Source: Primulina eburnea
Taxonomy: Eukaryota; Streptophyta; Magnoliopsida; Lamiales; Gesneriaceae
Length of the DNA stretch: 64,000 bases
Assembly (NCBI RefSeq): GCF_022965805.1
Contig: NC_133101.1
Span: 10,081,069 to 10,145,068, forward strand
Reading direction: 5' to 3'
Shown: in pieces, positions 22,819 through 35,048 of the stretch
Layout of the letters: the number at the start of each line of letters is the position of its first letter
How positions within the stretch are numbered: position 1 is the first letter of the stretch
The notes under the pieces: model-generated
Databases searched by the model: none
What the model saw: only the letters and a program-made list of their open reading frames with translations
Told to the model about the DNA's origin: nothing
Translations under genes and position numbers: made by a program

Positions 22819-23690
22819 TTCTTCTTCTTCTTCTTCCTTTCTCTCACAAACAAACCACCCAGTATTTATATGTATAAAGCACCGAGTTACTTAGTATAGA
22901 TTTTATATGTATATATGTGTGTGTGTGAGTGTGTGTACAGCTGGTGGACACAGAGCTATACTTTGCAGTGATTACTTCTTGGACACTCGGGGTTCTCTGT
23001 TTATATAAGCGAGAGCTGGGAGCTTAACGTTGAAGGAAGATTAACGCGTGGAGGCATGTTATTGGGTAATAATTTGGATACGTCTGCACCGACCCGGAGA
23101 GAGAAGATAAGGGAAGGTTCAAGGTTCTTGGAATTCGGATCCGGGTCGGGACCCACTCGTTTGAGTCGGCGATTATCTGTGAGCAATTTGAGTGTGAACG
23201 GCGCCCAGAGACATTTGACTAAAATTTGTTATTTTTATTATATCTTCCCAAATTTAACAGCCTTTATTTAATTCGTGCTTCCTGTCACTCTGTAAATGGC
23301 GGGTCAACAGTTGGGACCGAAATTATGAGCCGTTTAATACCTCAATTCCCCGGACACGTACAACTTCCATTAATAATGCTCCTTTTTTTTCTTTGGATCG
23401 CAATCATTTTTCATTCATCTCAAATATATAATTCCGTTTCTAACTTTAATTACATTTTCCCTTGTTTTCCGTTTAATATAAATCTTGGAAAACATGCAAA
23501 AAAATTTGGATGAAAAGGACAAAATAGAATTTGTTTTGTAAAATCAGTGAATATTCTATTGGGTGAATTTAGAAGCTTGTGACAGAGAACAAGCTCTATG
23601 TTTTGTGTAAAAGAATTATTTAAGCATAAACGAATAGGCAAGGAACGTACACAACTTCTCCCAAGATCCAATTTGTACATTCATAGGCAT
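22819..23690 (-). promoter_or_regulatory. HIPP26 promoter and 5' leader
   Basis: On the minus strand a CATATAAATACTGGG box sits about 45 bases upstream of the ATG, and a second TATA (GCTTATATAAACAG, near 23001-23014) about 185 bases upstream. Further up are a DRE/CRT-type core GCCGAC (near 23165) and an ABRE-like TACGTGTCC (near 23343-23351). Both are also present in copy A (as ACCGAC and TACGTGTTT), while the distal TATA of copy A is mutated to CGTATAAG. These motifs fit drought or cold induction known for this family; binding is inferred only. Confidence 0.6.
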
Positions 23691-24789
23691 ATATATAAAA
23701 GATTTAAATATATTAAACATTCATAATATTATTACACTAAAACATTTTGAGCTTGAATCATGAATGGTAATGGATTCCAAAGTTTAAATAAATCTGTCAA
23801 ACTCAATTTGTTACCTTACATGATAAATGTTTTGATGATAAAATATAATATTCTTTTGCATCCGTAATATCATCTCATAGGAAATAATAATAAATTTAGA
23901 TGTAAAAGAAAGAAACAAATAGTCAAAAGAATGTCTAAAAAATATCAGAATACCATCAAATGTGCCATAACAGTAAAGATGCAAACGTGCAAGAAAAAAG
24001 TTAAGATTTTGAGATCGGAACTCTGCTAGATCTTGAAACGTGTGAGTTTAAAATCTTCCAACCAAAATGTAAACTTGTCTGTAAAGATTATAATAAAACA
24101 ATGTCTAAAAAGCTCTAATATAAGGATTTAGTGACTCAATTGAGAATATGTGAGAGATTATATCGTAAGACCTTGAAGCTCGTAATAAATACATTATAAC
24201 CTGCAAGATCAAAACGAACAAACGAATTAGATATTATCACTAGAATAAAGCAACATAATGAATCATGGACCATAAACTTATTCATGGTTAAAAACAAAAC
24301 CAAATGAAGATGGGGGCGAGTATATCTGATCTATTGAATTGAGTATATAATTTATACAAATAATTTGTTTGCAACCAATGTCCTTCAGCTTTTAAGAAAA
24401 AAAACAAAAGAAATTTATAACCAGCAAAAAAATTCAACTTAAACCAACAAACGAAAAATCATAAATAATATGTTTATTCATTAGAATCTAATCAAGTACT
24501 GTTTAAAGTTGATTCAATAAATATAGAAAGTGTAATACCCATGCCAAAATTATTATTCGGGAAACGTTATTAGATGAAGGATGAGAAATAGAGAAACATG
24601 AGCAGAGATAAAAACATGGACAGAATATAGGGTGCCACATATAGCTGACTGTGGTTGAACACAGATAATTGAATTTATTAGCATCCCCCAAATTCTAACG
24701 TTGAAACATGTAGCATGTATTTAACGATTATTGTAACTATTTGTACAAAACGTATTTTCTAAAATTTACAATAAATGGAGTTGACTCAC
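23691..24789. other. Intergenic, no gene seen
   Basis: Similarity to HIPP26 copy A stops near 23645. The rest is AT-rich without coding signal. A phrase near 24620 (GTGCCACATATAGCTGAC) is repeated at 24927 inside the Helitron helicase remnant, so Helitron 3' sequence may begin around 24600. No CTRR end with hairpin could be fixed. Confidence 0.4.
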
Positions 24790-25075
24790 TTACACTTTTA
24801 TCAGTCTCTTTAGGTAGCAATACATCTTTGAAAACTACGTTTCTTGTGAATACACCAAATTGACGCTCTAAATTTTCGTCTTTTACCAAAATTTTGTAGA
24901 ATTTTATGAGACTCCTCTTGAAAGTGCCACATATAGCTGACCATGGCTGAACACATGGTTACACAAAATATGTCAATATTTGGGATTGTTTGACCTTTTG
25001 TTTTGTTTATTGTCAAAACAAAACTAAGCCTTATGGGAAACTGTCGACGTGTCAACCCAAAATGGTAATCCAGAA
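24790..25075 (-). pseudogene. Helitron helicase, C-terminal fragment
   Basis: Reading leftward from 25055, RRQFPIRLSFVLTINKTKGQ then TIPNIDIF is the signature of the last conserved motif of Pif1-type Helitron helicases. Downstream frames are shifted. Its missing upstream partner is at 26756-27740, separated by 1.7 kb of LTR-like sequence. Confidence 0.8.
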
Positions 25076-25079
25076 TTAT

Positions 25080-25771
25080 CTTAACTTTTCAATGGCATTC
25101 TATGTAGAAAGAATCTGGTACCCTTTTGAGAACCTATTATGATCTCAGTATTGCTACTACTTAAATTATAATTCACTCAAGTGTAGGTTTGTCGTAAGTA
25201 CGAGATCGATCCACAGTGAGGTTTTTTAAGTTTAAAATTATTAATTTATAAATTACCAAATGCAAAAATGAAGTTTACAAATTATAAATTTTGTCAAGGC
25301 TCAAGGATTTATTCTTGGTTTATGTAATATTGTTTAAATAAAAGTAAAACAAAAGAAATCACCATAATTAATGGTTCCAACAAAAAAAATTAAATATTTA
25401 AACACATACATATATAATATAGTTCCCATAATAAAATACTGAATTAACCGATATTTTATATATAGTACCTATGATTATATATATAACTGTATAAGTATTA
25501 AAATTGCGTAAAATAAATGTTAAATTGAATAATTATATTTCATTTAGAACAACCGGCAGAGCCACGCTATTGCCTAAATGAAATATATGATTTAATAAGT
25601 TAGTTGCGGTAAAGTAAAAGTTAGATGCGGGAAAGTAAATTAGTTGCTGGAAATTAAATGTTAGTTGCAATAAAGTAAATGTTAGATTGTTAGATGTTAA
25701 TAAATCATAATATTTCATTTAGAACTACCGACAGAGCCACGTTATCGTCTAAATGAAATATATGATATAAT

Positions 25772-25804
<33 letters not shown>

Positions 25805-26755
25805 ATAACAATAATATAATTGATGAAATATTTATTATCAAAATTAAACAACAAATCAAGATTATCATTTCAATAGTATCAAGCATTTGATGTAAATTGA
25901 TAACAACAAATAATTCATTTTTATACCTACAATAAAAAGAAGTTGGCTAAATGAAAAGAAATATAAAAAGAATATACAAAATATAAACAATCTTACTTCA
26001 CCAAGAATTCATCATCTTCGCCTTGACATATTATATTTAACTTGCCATGAGCTTACTTTTGATCCACACTAAATTCCTCACTCATAGTTGGGAAAGAAAA
26101 TATATTAAACTTAGAACTTTTATACACACAAACTATATTTTACAATGAGATATGATACTCCTCAAGCTATCACAATGCCTCTATTTATAGGCCAAATGAG
26201 AGGAAATGTCAAAAATTTCATTATTGACATGTTGTTGGAATAGTAGTTTTGTCTCCTCCAACTTCAACTACATAGCATTATTCTTTGAATGCTATTCCGC
26301 GACTTTAATATCTGAATTTGACTTTGCTCTAAACAGCAAACATGTGGGGAATTGTCTGTAGATGAATTTGGCATTTTGGTTCACCTCATTTGGTAAAATA
26401 TTGAAATAATTATGATTTTTTTACTATATGCAGATCATAGTTAAAGTAAATATGTCATCCTTTTGATATTTGCATAATTTGATCATCTTAATGAATTTTT
26501 TAGGCATTCATGTCTTCTGAAAAGTTGTAGATAATTCTTCAAGGATTCCAAACATTTTGAATCACCTCAATTTGAATTTTGTAGCTTGAGTTTTCATTAT
26601 TTTACCATCGTGTAAAAAACATGAAAATAAAATATATTTAGTAAGATAATTAAATATAAACAAATAATACTAAAATAACATAATTTAATACTTTTAATAA
26701 AACTTAAATTTTAAAATACAGGTTTTAACATATAATAAATTATTAATTTTAAGTT
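25080..26755 (-). mobile_element. LTR-like non-coding insert in the Helitron helicase
   Basis: It splits the helicase reading frame between GRNFIDT (right) and the RRQFPIRL block (left). It has no ORF but a good TATA box on the minus strand (GGCCTATAAATAGAGGCA near 26185-26202). A phrase near 25195-25225 (ACGAGATCGATCCACAGTGA) is common in Tat/Athila-like non-coding regions. It also holds two similar hairpins (25535-25586, 25710-25762). Exact ends and TSD were not found, so the family is uncertain. Confidence 0.45.
25535..25762. repeat. Duplicated hairpin with short tandem repeats between
   Basis: Two copies of ATATTTCATTTAG...CTAAATGAAATAT, each with a 26-base centre (CCGGCAGAGCCACG-like), start at 25535 and 25710. 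Between them are four degenerate copies of a unit like TTAGTTGCGGTAAAGTAAA (about 25599-25682). Confidence 0.8.
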
Positions 26756-28800
26756 TATTCAAGTATCTATAAAATTTCTACCAAGACTGTGGCATATTAA
26801 TCTTGTTCCATTGCATAGACCAAGTTCGGGCGCAACCATTCTCAAGAGCATGATAGGACTTCCTACTTTCAATATGATTTTATGTGGTGGCAAACCACTT
26901 GAACAAAGAGAATTCAAAAATTCTTCTTGAAAAAGGTTGTGATTGTCGTCTTCTACATTATCCCAAGAGGTATACTCGTTTTCTTCTCCAGGAAACTTGA
27001 CAATGGGTATTTGATTAATATTGCCTACATCAACATTTTTTGGTGTGATGATGGCTCTATCAACCATATAGTTCTCGTCCTTAACATGATTTAGCATATT
27101 AGGAAACATAGAATCAATCAACATCTGAATTGATTGTTCACCTTCCCATGGTATGATAATCGATCTGGTAATTTTATGAAATCATGATTCACAGCGTGTT
27201 GCAATCCATCACCTATGCGCAAGAGAAATTGCGAGAACTCGTTATCTTGAGCAGACTCATATTTTGTTGAAAGGTGTATTATCTTTACGCAATGCCAAAA
27301 TGTTGACCTTGAAATACTTGCAGCAATTTGTTCTGCATTTGACCCTCGTTTAACACCCGGTAACACTTATCTAAAAATCGTCGACCAAAAACCATTGTCT
27401 TCCCTCCAAATGCTATTTGATTTTCATAATATCTTGGAAACTCTTACTAACAGATTCAAAAGCATAACGATTTGCCATTGGAACCTCGTCCCATAATATA
27501 GCTGATGCACGCCTTATTAGATCTAGAAGTTCTGTTTGTTTTTAAATTTTGCAAAGTGTTGATGCGGTCGGTCTAAGTGGAATTTGAAAACGTGAATGTG
27601 CAATTCTCCACCTGGCAACAATGTCGCAGCTATTCCAGATGTTGCTACCGCAATTATAATTTTACTCATTTTTCTTAAATGTGCAAACATTGAGCGATAT
27701 AAAAATGTCTTTTCCATTACCTACAGGACCATCAATGAAGAATAATTTGGATTGGTTGTTGCATAATACTTTCTATGATGTGTCAAACTGCAATCATCTG
27801 TTGAGCATTCAAACGTTCAATAGATTTCAAATCCTAATCAGAAATCTGATAAGAAAGCTTATCCTCAATTATTCTTGGCATTAGTGTGTCTTCTAAAAAC
27901 TCAACACTTATTGATGGCAAATTAAAAATCATCAAGTTTTTTGTTGTACTGATTCAACAATTTTCATATCTCAAGCAATAAATTATTGATGATGAAGTTA
28001 CTTGATGAAATTTCTCTTCCATAATCTTCACACATGCAAGGATGAAACTCATCACAGAGTTCTCGAACTATTTTTGGCTGACAAAACACCAACATGGATA
28101 CAAATAACCTTCTCAATGAAGATGGGCATTCTAACGGAACGTGCTTCTTGCAGACATTGTTTTACATAATCATCATGTTGGAGAAGTCCTCTCATTTGAG
28201 CAGACTTCTTAAATATTGGATATGTTACCCCATTCACAGTCATCAGATTTTCAAAAGATATTGGGCCCATAACATGATTTAAAAGGATACGAATATAAAA
28301 CCTCTCACCTTCAGATGATGCCACAACATATTCTCTCCCAACCACTTTATTGTTGTTTCTTGGATGAATCCATTTTTTTCAAGATTTTATCCATGTGTAA
28401 TATTGTGGAAATTCTCGATATAAATAATTTCTAGTCAAGTCAGGATCACAATTTATTTTGAAACATTCTATTAGCATTGTCTTCGAGTTGTCATCATCTA
28501 CAAGTAGATCACTTACGTGTTGTTGGGGGTCAAAATAAATCAAATGTTGGTTTGGTGTATGTAGTTGTAACCTACTTACTGAAGGATACATCCTATTGAA
28601 CTCAAATGAGAAAATCCACCAATTGAACTCAAATGAGAAAATCCACCACAATGCTTCAGGCGCACAAATCAACCTTCCATCCACGTACTGTTGGATTTCA
28701 TCACAATTTTGCTCATTTCGTAACCCTAGTGCAACCCGATCAAGATTTTTGTGGATGTACTTGTATATGTACTTGACACATTTAATCCCTCCACATACTT
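26756..28800 (-). pseudogene. Helitron helicase and Rep C-terminal region, decayed
   Basis: Reading leftward from 28800: a CGGIKCVKYIYKYIHKNLDR block that follows the Rep domain; YVDGRLICAPEALWWIF (28640-28690); a region with MGPISFENLMTVNGVTYP-type residues (28052-28345); then the helicase with a Walker A (GPVGNGK, near 27715-27735) broken by a one-base frameshift, VATSGIAATLLPGG (27600), and KVGSPIMLLRMVAPELGLCN (26840). This is the Rep/helicase protein used by Helitrons for rolling-circle transposition. It is full of stops and shifts and cannot be functional. A 24-bp tandem duplication repeats WWIFSFEFN. Confidence 0.88.
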
Positions 28801-28809
28801 CAACATTAA

Positions 28810-29371
28810 GGGGGCGTTTGGTTTGAGGGATAAGGGGGGATAATTTTTTTTATCCTACTTAGTCAGCTGTTTGGTACGCGTGATTATTTAACCTACTCAA
28901 TCCCTCCTATGAATGATTAGGTTATATTAGGTAGGTTAAAATAATACCTCCTCACCCCCTAGGATTATTTATCCAACTCTTAATACCTCCTATTTTTCTA
29001 ATTTTACCCTTCTCTTATATTCAAACTCACCACCACTTCCCGCCACCGACCGCCGCCGCCGCCATTACCGCCGCCGTTCGACCACCGGCCGACCGCCGAC
29101 CACCGGCAGGCCGCCGCTGACGCCGCCGGCCGTTTTCTCCGTCCGGCTGTTTGTCGCCGTCACCGTCGTCGCCGACACTGTCGCCATCGCCGCCGCCGCC
29201 GTTGAGAAGGGCAATTTTGTCTTTTCATCAAAAAATTCATAATTATCCTACACTTAAAAATCTTACCAAACACAATATTATTTTACACCATATATTACAA
29301 TCAAACCACAATCATTTTCTTTATCATTTACATACTAATCATTAGTTTATCATATCCTTCAAACCAAACGC
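28810..29371. mobile_element. MITE with GCGTTTGGTTTGA ends inside the Helitron Rep
   Basis: The ends GGGGGCGTTTGGTTTGAGGGAT and (inverted) AGCGTTTGGTTTGAAGGAT form terminal inverted repeats. It interrupts the Helitron reading frame between KYDCH (right) and INVEVCGG (left). The core (about 29036-29210) is an unusual run of CCG/GCC triplets in an otherwise AT-rich window. No transposase. Superfamily probably Harbinger-like from the end sequence; a clean TSD was not read. Confidence 0.7.
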
Positions 29372-29384
29372 TATGGCAATCATA

Positions 29385-31190
29385 TTTTAATAAAAGCCTC
29401 GGATTGTACGGGACAACCCAATCATTATGAATGAAAACATCGTCATTGTTGGGAATTGATACTTGGCCACCTTCATGTCTTCAATACAAAGGATATGAAT
29501 CATTTCCTCGAGATGTGTATTCCACAAATGGCTTTGGAAAGTTCTTCTTATATTTACAATTTACCATGCATGGACAATTAGGATTGATTGATCCACATGG
29601 CCCATGTATCATATGGTGGAAACTGCTTTGTGTAGATTGGGTTTTTCTGTTAGTAAAGGTATTTCAGCACGCACAATTGAGTCAAAGTTATCGGGAGTAC
29701 ACAACTTGTCATTATTTTCAAATATGACCAACATATGAACATGAGGAAGCCCTCTTTTCTGATACTCAATGGCGTACGAATAAGAGCGGACCTTGCCTAA
29801 AATCCCTCTATCCACAATGTCTTTCTTAAACTCCTCAAATTTTGATCAAAATATACTTGTAATCAAATCTGGATGGTCTTGAGGTGATTGTCTAGGAAAT
29901 ATTTGATATTTATCTCATTCCAATTCGGAATGCATGTCATTGTATGCATTATATCTGGTTTTCCATATGTTTGTACCAAAGTCATGGTATCTTGATGTCG
30001 TTGGTACATATCACGTGGGCTTCCACCAAAGATGATGGCAAAAAGATTCTGGTACCAACATTTCATGTATAATGTATTTGATAAATATGTATAAGACGTG
30101 AGTTGTAACACATGTTGCGAAAAATAATATTCAAAGCATTAAGTTATCGTACCCGCATTATTTTCACCTCCATGTAAACAATCTTGCAATCCTTGCTAAA
30201 GTTCTGAACGCTTATCACGTTGATTTGAACGTATCCGTCGTAGTCTTTGTGTTTCAATCTTTACATAATTGTCAACTACATATTGTTGAAGAAGACGACT
30301 TCCTCTAAGTAACAAAGGCGGCGAATTTTCTCGTATTTGATTAAGAATATAATTTACACTGTATGAGTATAGGTGTAAATTTAAGTTTAAAATTTTTTTA
30401 ATTAAAAAGATAAAGCATAAAGTACAATGTTTTTTTCACTGACCTATAGCCTATAGGCATAGTAATTTAAGCATGTTAATCGGGTACCATTGATATTTCA
30501 ACTATTTATGTCGCAACCATATGTACCATATGGCAGAAAGAGAGGATATTGCAAAATATCATAACCATCTACATCTTGAATGTTGATAAGATTTCCACCG
30601 ATTCATTGTATAATAATATCTCGACTACTCAAAGTTTCTTGACAATTGTTGTCAATAATGATGGCTGCAAATTGAGATTTTTTTGTTAAACTATATTGAT
30701 GTTCATTAGGTTTTTGTTTCCTGATGATGAGCCTACAGTTAGATATGTCTTGACATTTGCCAATTGTCGAAACACGTGCACAAATGGATTGTGTTGATCA
30801 AGAATATTTTGTATATTAAGCAGCAATTCTTGTCCTTAGTTCTGGATTTTCATGAAGTCTAATGTCTATATCATGATGTGTGTCGACAATCCACATTGCA
30901 TGTACCTTGGCCTACAATTCTCAGTTGGTAGAAGACTTCCAATCGAGTGATACATTGATCTCTGGTCACGAAATGTGTAGATTCCATGTGTACCGTTTGC
31001 TAAGACTCGTCTATGTTGACTCTCATTGATGTAAAAGAGAAAACATGATTGTTTGCCCTTATGAACTGCCGAAAATGTCCGCCTTCCTCTTTATCTGCAG
31101 CATACAACTCTTGCAATTCAATTGGAGAAGGGATATGATCCAAATTTGTATTTCCATTTCTACACAGAATTGTGATGTTTCACCATGAAA
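29385..31190 (-). pseudogene. Helitron Rep (HUH) domain and N-terminal region, decayed
   Basis: Reading leftward: N-terminal zinc-finger-like and helitron-like N region (30530-31190, with GTHGIYTFRDQRSMYHSIGS), then SPRDMYQRHQDTMTLVQTYG with TMTCIPNWNEI (29863-30111). Then comes the HUH nickase motif in EYQKRGLPHVHMLVIF (29700-29760; the two histidines of HVH) and NDWVVPYNPRLLLKYDCH (29385-29440). The HUH domain nicks and joins single-stranded DNA. Frameshifts separate all blocks. Confidence 0.85.
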
Positions 31191-32160
31191 TAGTAGAGCT
31201 TGGCAATGTATATAAATTCTTGGGTCACACAATTGCCATCGATAATTTATATCATTTTCACCGAAATGTCTTGTTATGTTACGATATGGACGTGGACGTG
31301 GATATCGTTGTATGTTAGTAATGACATTGTTTTCATTGAAGTTAATTCCTGTAAAATTTTAAAAATTAATCTTCAGATTAAACAATTTAAAAAAATTTAT
31401 TGCTGGAAGAGTGAACAAATACATTATATAGTGGAATTTTATTATTCTAACCTATTTGTAAACTTTGTTTTTAAAAATAACCTATTTTCAAAATATTTGA
31501 CGATATATATTGTATATTGCAAAAATTTCAAATACATTTTTTCTCTCCTATATCTTAATTGAAATTGTGAAATGCATATAATCGCTAATGAAAAAGTCAT
31601 ATATTTCATATTTTACGGTAAAAAAAATATACCATAATTTAAAATAATATTTTTCTTATTTATATGACTTTTTGAAAATGAGAATAATTATTTTAAATAA
31701 ATTAAATTTTTTGTACGAAACTATGAAAATAAGACATTAAAAAATATACAATTAGTTCAAATTATATTTTCCATGTTTAAAATATATTTCATTTAGGATG
31801 ATTCTTAGTTAATTTTAAATCAACTTCTGAAACTTTTAAATAATTAAATATTTGTGCATAAAACTTTGAAAATTAAAACAAAAAATAAAAATCAATCACC
31901 TGATTGTCAGTTAATATTAAATGTAAACTTGAACGGGAAATTGATGGCAGAAGCAATGAAAAGTTTTTTTAACAAAAAAAATACACGTGTGTGTCACAAA
32001 TAGAAAAATTGTTTGCCAATTAATACTAATTAATCCAACATATTTTGATACAATTATTTATTTTTATTTAAACCCATTGATAATGTATAAAGGTGCGAAA
32101 CATATATATTGGCAGCAACTATTTATTTGGATATAGTAGAATACCTTGATGAACAGAATT
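31191..32160. other. AT-rich insertion within Helitron 5' part
   Basis: Very AT-rich with no Helitron-like translation and no convincing ORF. Helitron-type protein signal resumes at about 32426. It may be a degraded insertion or an intron of the Rep gene. Confidence 0.35.
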
Positions 32161-32425
32161 TGGCAATGGTAGATGTGTGCTAGTACTTCCACGCTCGAAA
32201 TTTAATGTCAAAGTATGTAAAGATATTAGCTCTGAGCGACATGTTTGTCGCACTGTAGTCACATCAACAACTGTCATACACAATAGATATGGAGGTTTTT
32301 TTAACTTAGTAGTAGTATTTGAGAATGAGAACTATTTAGGATATTTTGTACGATACATCAAATTAAATATATGATTGTTTTTCCAAGTAATGTTTAACAT
32401 TACATCGTGGATATAATTCTAAATA

Positions 32426-32640
32426 TTATAGAAGATACTTACGATTTTCACCGATTTTATGAGTTGATTCTTGAATCATTGTAGTTGGTCCAACAAAATC
32501 ACTATTACCAGGATTAGACTCATCTGGAATTGATGATCTCTCATCTTGTCTCCTTCGATAATTTGCACGACGGCGAACCAATTCCATGTTCCTAGCATCC
32601 TCGTTCATTTATCGTCGTCTGGTACTGCAGGGCCAACCTC
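32426..32640 (-). pseudogene. Probable N-terminus of the Helitron Rep/helicase ORF
   Basis: A 60-codon minus-strand ORF beginning MNEDARNMELVRRRANYRRR has the arginine-rich start common in plant Helitron proteins and lies at the expected 5' side. Weak evidence: position and composition only. Confidence 0.35.
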
Positions 32641-33270
32641 TAATTTATTTGTTGATCTGTTGAACAATATATGCATATTGTAAGTGTGTGTGCATCTAGC
32701 ACACAATAAAAGTATGACTTATAGAACATATGAATATTTTTTGAACTACGTATTATACAATGCTGGTTTGAAGTAGAAATGGAAGAAGTAAAATTCATTC
32801 TTCTAATTTGGTAATTTAATCGACGTCGAGCAAGGTAAGATTGTCGTTATTGTTGGGTCATAGAATGTATTCTTTGACGTTCGTTATAGGGTTTGCATTT
32901 GTGGCCTTTCGATGATGTAAGAGCTGGAGTTAGAATTTGTCATGTCCTACATAGAATTATAGACCAATAGTTAATGTAATTATGAAAATGAGAAAACAAT
33001 AGTGGAATACATTTCAGAAAAACTGAAATGACTATATTTGCATGTACGTACATGATATTGTCGTCAACTATTTGAGGCTATCATTTTTTTTATCTAAATA
33101 TGAAAGATATAAAAAATTATATATATTAATGCAATTGTATTATTATGTTGATTGATTATGAATGAAACTGATTCTTAAAATAGAAATATTTATATAATTT
33201 TTTTTTATAATATTCCACGGTACAATACTAAAATGTTTACTTCAAATATGAAATGAAAAAAAATAGCATA
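32641..33270. other. AT-rich spacer
   Basis: No gene, element end or repeat that I can support. It may hold the Helitron 5' terminus (a TC dinucleotide start), which cannot be recognised by eye. Confidence 0.4.
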
Positions 33271-33278
33271 CCTACGGA

Positions 33279-33802
33279 TAGGGATGACAACTTTCTCCAC
33301 GGGTTTGGGGCCCCGCGAGGAAAATACGAAACGGGGATGGCGATCCCCGATTTTTTCAAATCTCTGATGTAATTTGGGACGGGTATGAGATTACTATCCC
33401 CATCCCCGAAATCCCCGAACACACCCCAAAAATAATATCAATAATAAAATAATAGTATTATTAATATTAATAATATAATAATCATATTATTTTTAAAATA
33501 TTAATAAACTTATTATTATTAATATTGATATTAATTTTAATATTAATATTGTCTCTAATAATAATATATAATAATAACTTTTGGTTTGAGAAAATCTCTG
33601 AATTCGTTATCGTCTTGCCATATTAATATTTTTGAAACGAGGATGGGGACGGGGATGGGAAGTTCATCCCCAAAGTTTCGGGTTTGGTGATTCCCCGAAC
33701 CCGAAAAAGCGGGGATCGGGCGGGTATGGGGGTGGGGATGTAATTCGGGGATGGGGATGGTAATAGCAAACCCGCCCCCGCCCCGGCCCATTGCCATCCC
33801 TT
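33279..33802. mobile_element. hAT-type MITE (TAGGGATGrCAA ends)
   Basis: The ends TAGGGATGACAA and TTGCCATCCCTT are inverted. The flanks CCTACGGA (33271-33278) and CCTGCGGA (33803-33810) are an 8-bp TSD with one mismatch. Both arms are rich in GGGGATGGGGATGG and its complement, with an AT-rich centre. Long spurious ORFs come from these G-rich repeats. Confidence 0.85.
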
Positions 33803-33810
33803 CCTGCGGA

Positions 33811-34284
33811 GACCTTTGTTGTTGATTTGAAACGTCATTCTGTATAGAAAACATATTATTGACTTTGTTGTCTGGTCTACTTTTTCCGAACTCATGGCTT
33901 CCATATTTCAATATTTAGATATCTGCAAGAGAAATATATTCTCATTCCATCAAACTCGTCCTAGAACATAACCTAACATACTGAAATAAAGACTGTAAAA
34001 CACATATGCAACGCAAAATAATGAAAAATGGTCCAAAATTCGAGTCCAAATATTAGAAAATAGTCTCGAGTTTTGGTTAAACGGAAAGAGGTAGATAGTT
34101 AAAATACATCATAAATTGCTTAGAAATTGAACTTTTTGTTCATCGAAGCTTGGTGAAAATATTATATTTTGAAGTTTCTAATCAATTCTTATGGAAGATA
34201 GAAGAGATGATGCATGTCTAGGAAGTGGAAAAAATATTTTGCGAGCAAAATCAAAGTTTCTTGTTAAAAATATACTTGAATAAA
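33811..34284. other. Spacer without recognised features
   Basis: Ordinary AT-rich sequence between the MITE and the left inverted flank of the pararetrovirus. Nothing supportable. Confidence 0.5.
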
Positions 34285-34400
34285 ATAATGGGTAAAATGT
34301 GAAAAAAATACCCAAACCAACTAACTTTAAATTTATTACACACACTAAAAACCTTTGGTTCCAATACCTAAAAAGAGTTTAAAAAGACAAAAATACCCTT
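34285..34400. repeat. Left arm of imperfect inverted repeat flanking the pararetrovirus
   Basis: The stretch AAAAAAATACCCAAACC...ACAAAAATACCC reads, in reverse complement and at roughly two-thirds identity by eye, like 41905-42010 (AAAAATACCCAACTCCC...). The inner part is repeated once more at 36195-36260 through the tandem duplication. Confidence 0.5.
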
Positions 34401-34451
34401 ATTCATATTTATATGTGAAAAATTCAAATGGTTGATTTTCTGGGCCACAAA

Positions 34452-34464
34452 TGGTATCAGAGCC
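34452..34464 (+). other. tRNA-Met primer-binding site, pararetrovirus copy 1
   Basis: TGGTATCAGAGCC matches the 3' end complement of initiator tRNA-Met, used to prime reverse transcription in Caulimoviridae and many LTR elements. No LTR precedes it, which favours a pararetrovirus. Confidence 0.8.
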
Positions 34465-35048
34465 GAGGTAAAATTATTTCAAACATAAAATTTATTATTA
34501 TAGAGTAATTAAATATTTGGGGAGGAGAATTTTCTCAATTAACATGAATCCGAACACAGGTTCGAGATTAATTATTTACAGGATTTATTCCAGAAATCTG
34601 TAATATTTGAAACATGAAGATCTAACCAAATTTAGATATCAAGAAAGAACATATCAGAGTTCTAAAGTAAACTTATGATTCAAAATAACATGTTCTTAGA
34701 AATAAGTACCGGATTCCTCTAAACTCTCAGGAGATCTTAGAGAGATTCAAAAAACGGTACAAAACTATGACAATATGCTATATTATGTACCACAAAATGT
34801 GGAGAAAATCCTTGAAAACCAGGAAGAAATTCTCGGAATACTGAGGATATTTGAACAAAAATTCAAATTCTAGAATAACAACTGAAGTTCTAGTAAGAGA
34901 ACTTTAGAAGGAAGGTTACTACCATTTTATGGAACCGAAAACCCTTGTTACATCAACAAGGGAAGGCCAAAGTAGTGTCAAAACTTTTGACTGAAGAAGA
35001 AAAAATGATCAATCTAAATAAATCTGTCTCAGAAAAGAAATTAATCTG

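Noticed and set aside
24503..24691. Helitron 3' terminus
   Set aside because: I looked for a hairpin followed by CTRR on the minus strand but could not fix one; left unannotated.
33555..33911. Overlapping ORFs rich in Pro, Gly and Ile
   Set aside because: They read through the G-rich inverted arms of a hAT-type MITE.
34452..34464. tRNA gene at GGTATCAGAGC
   Set aside because: Only the complement of the tRNA-Met 3' end is present; it is a primer-binding site.
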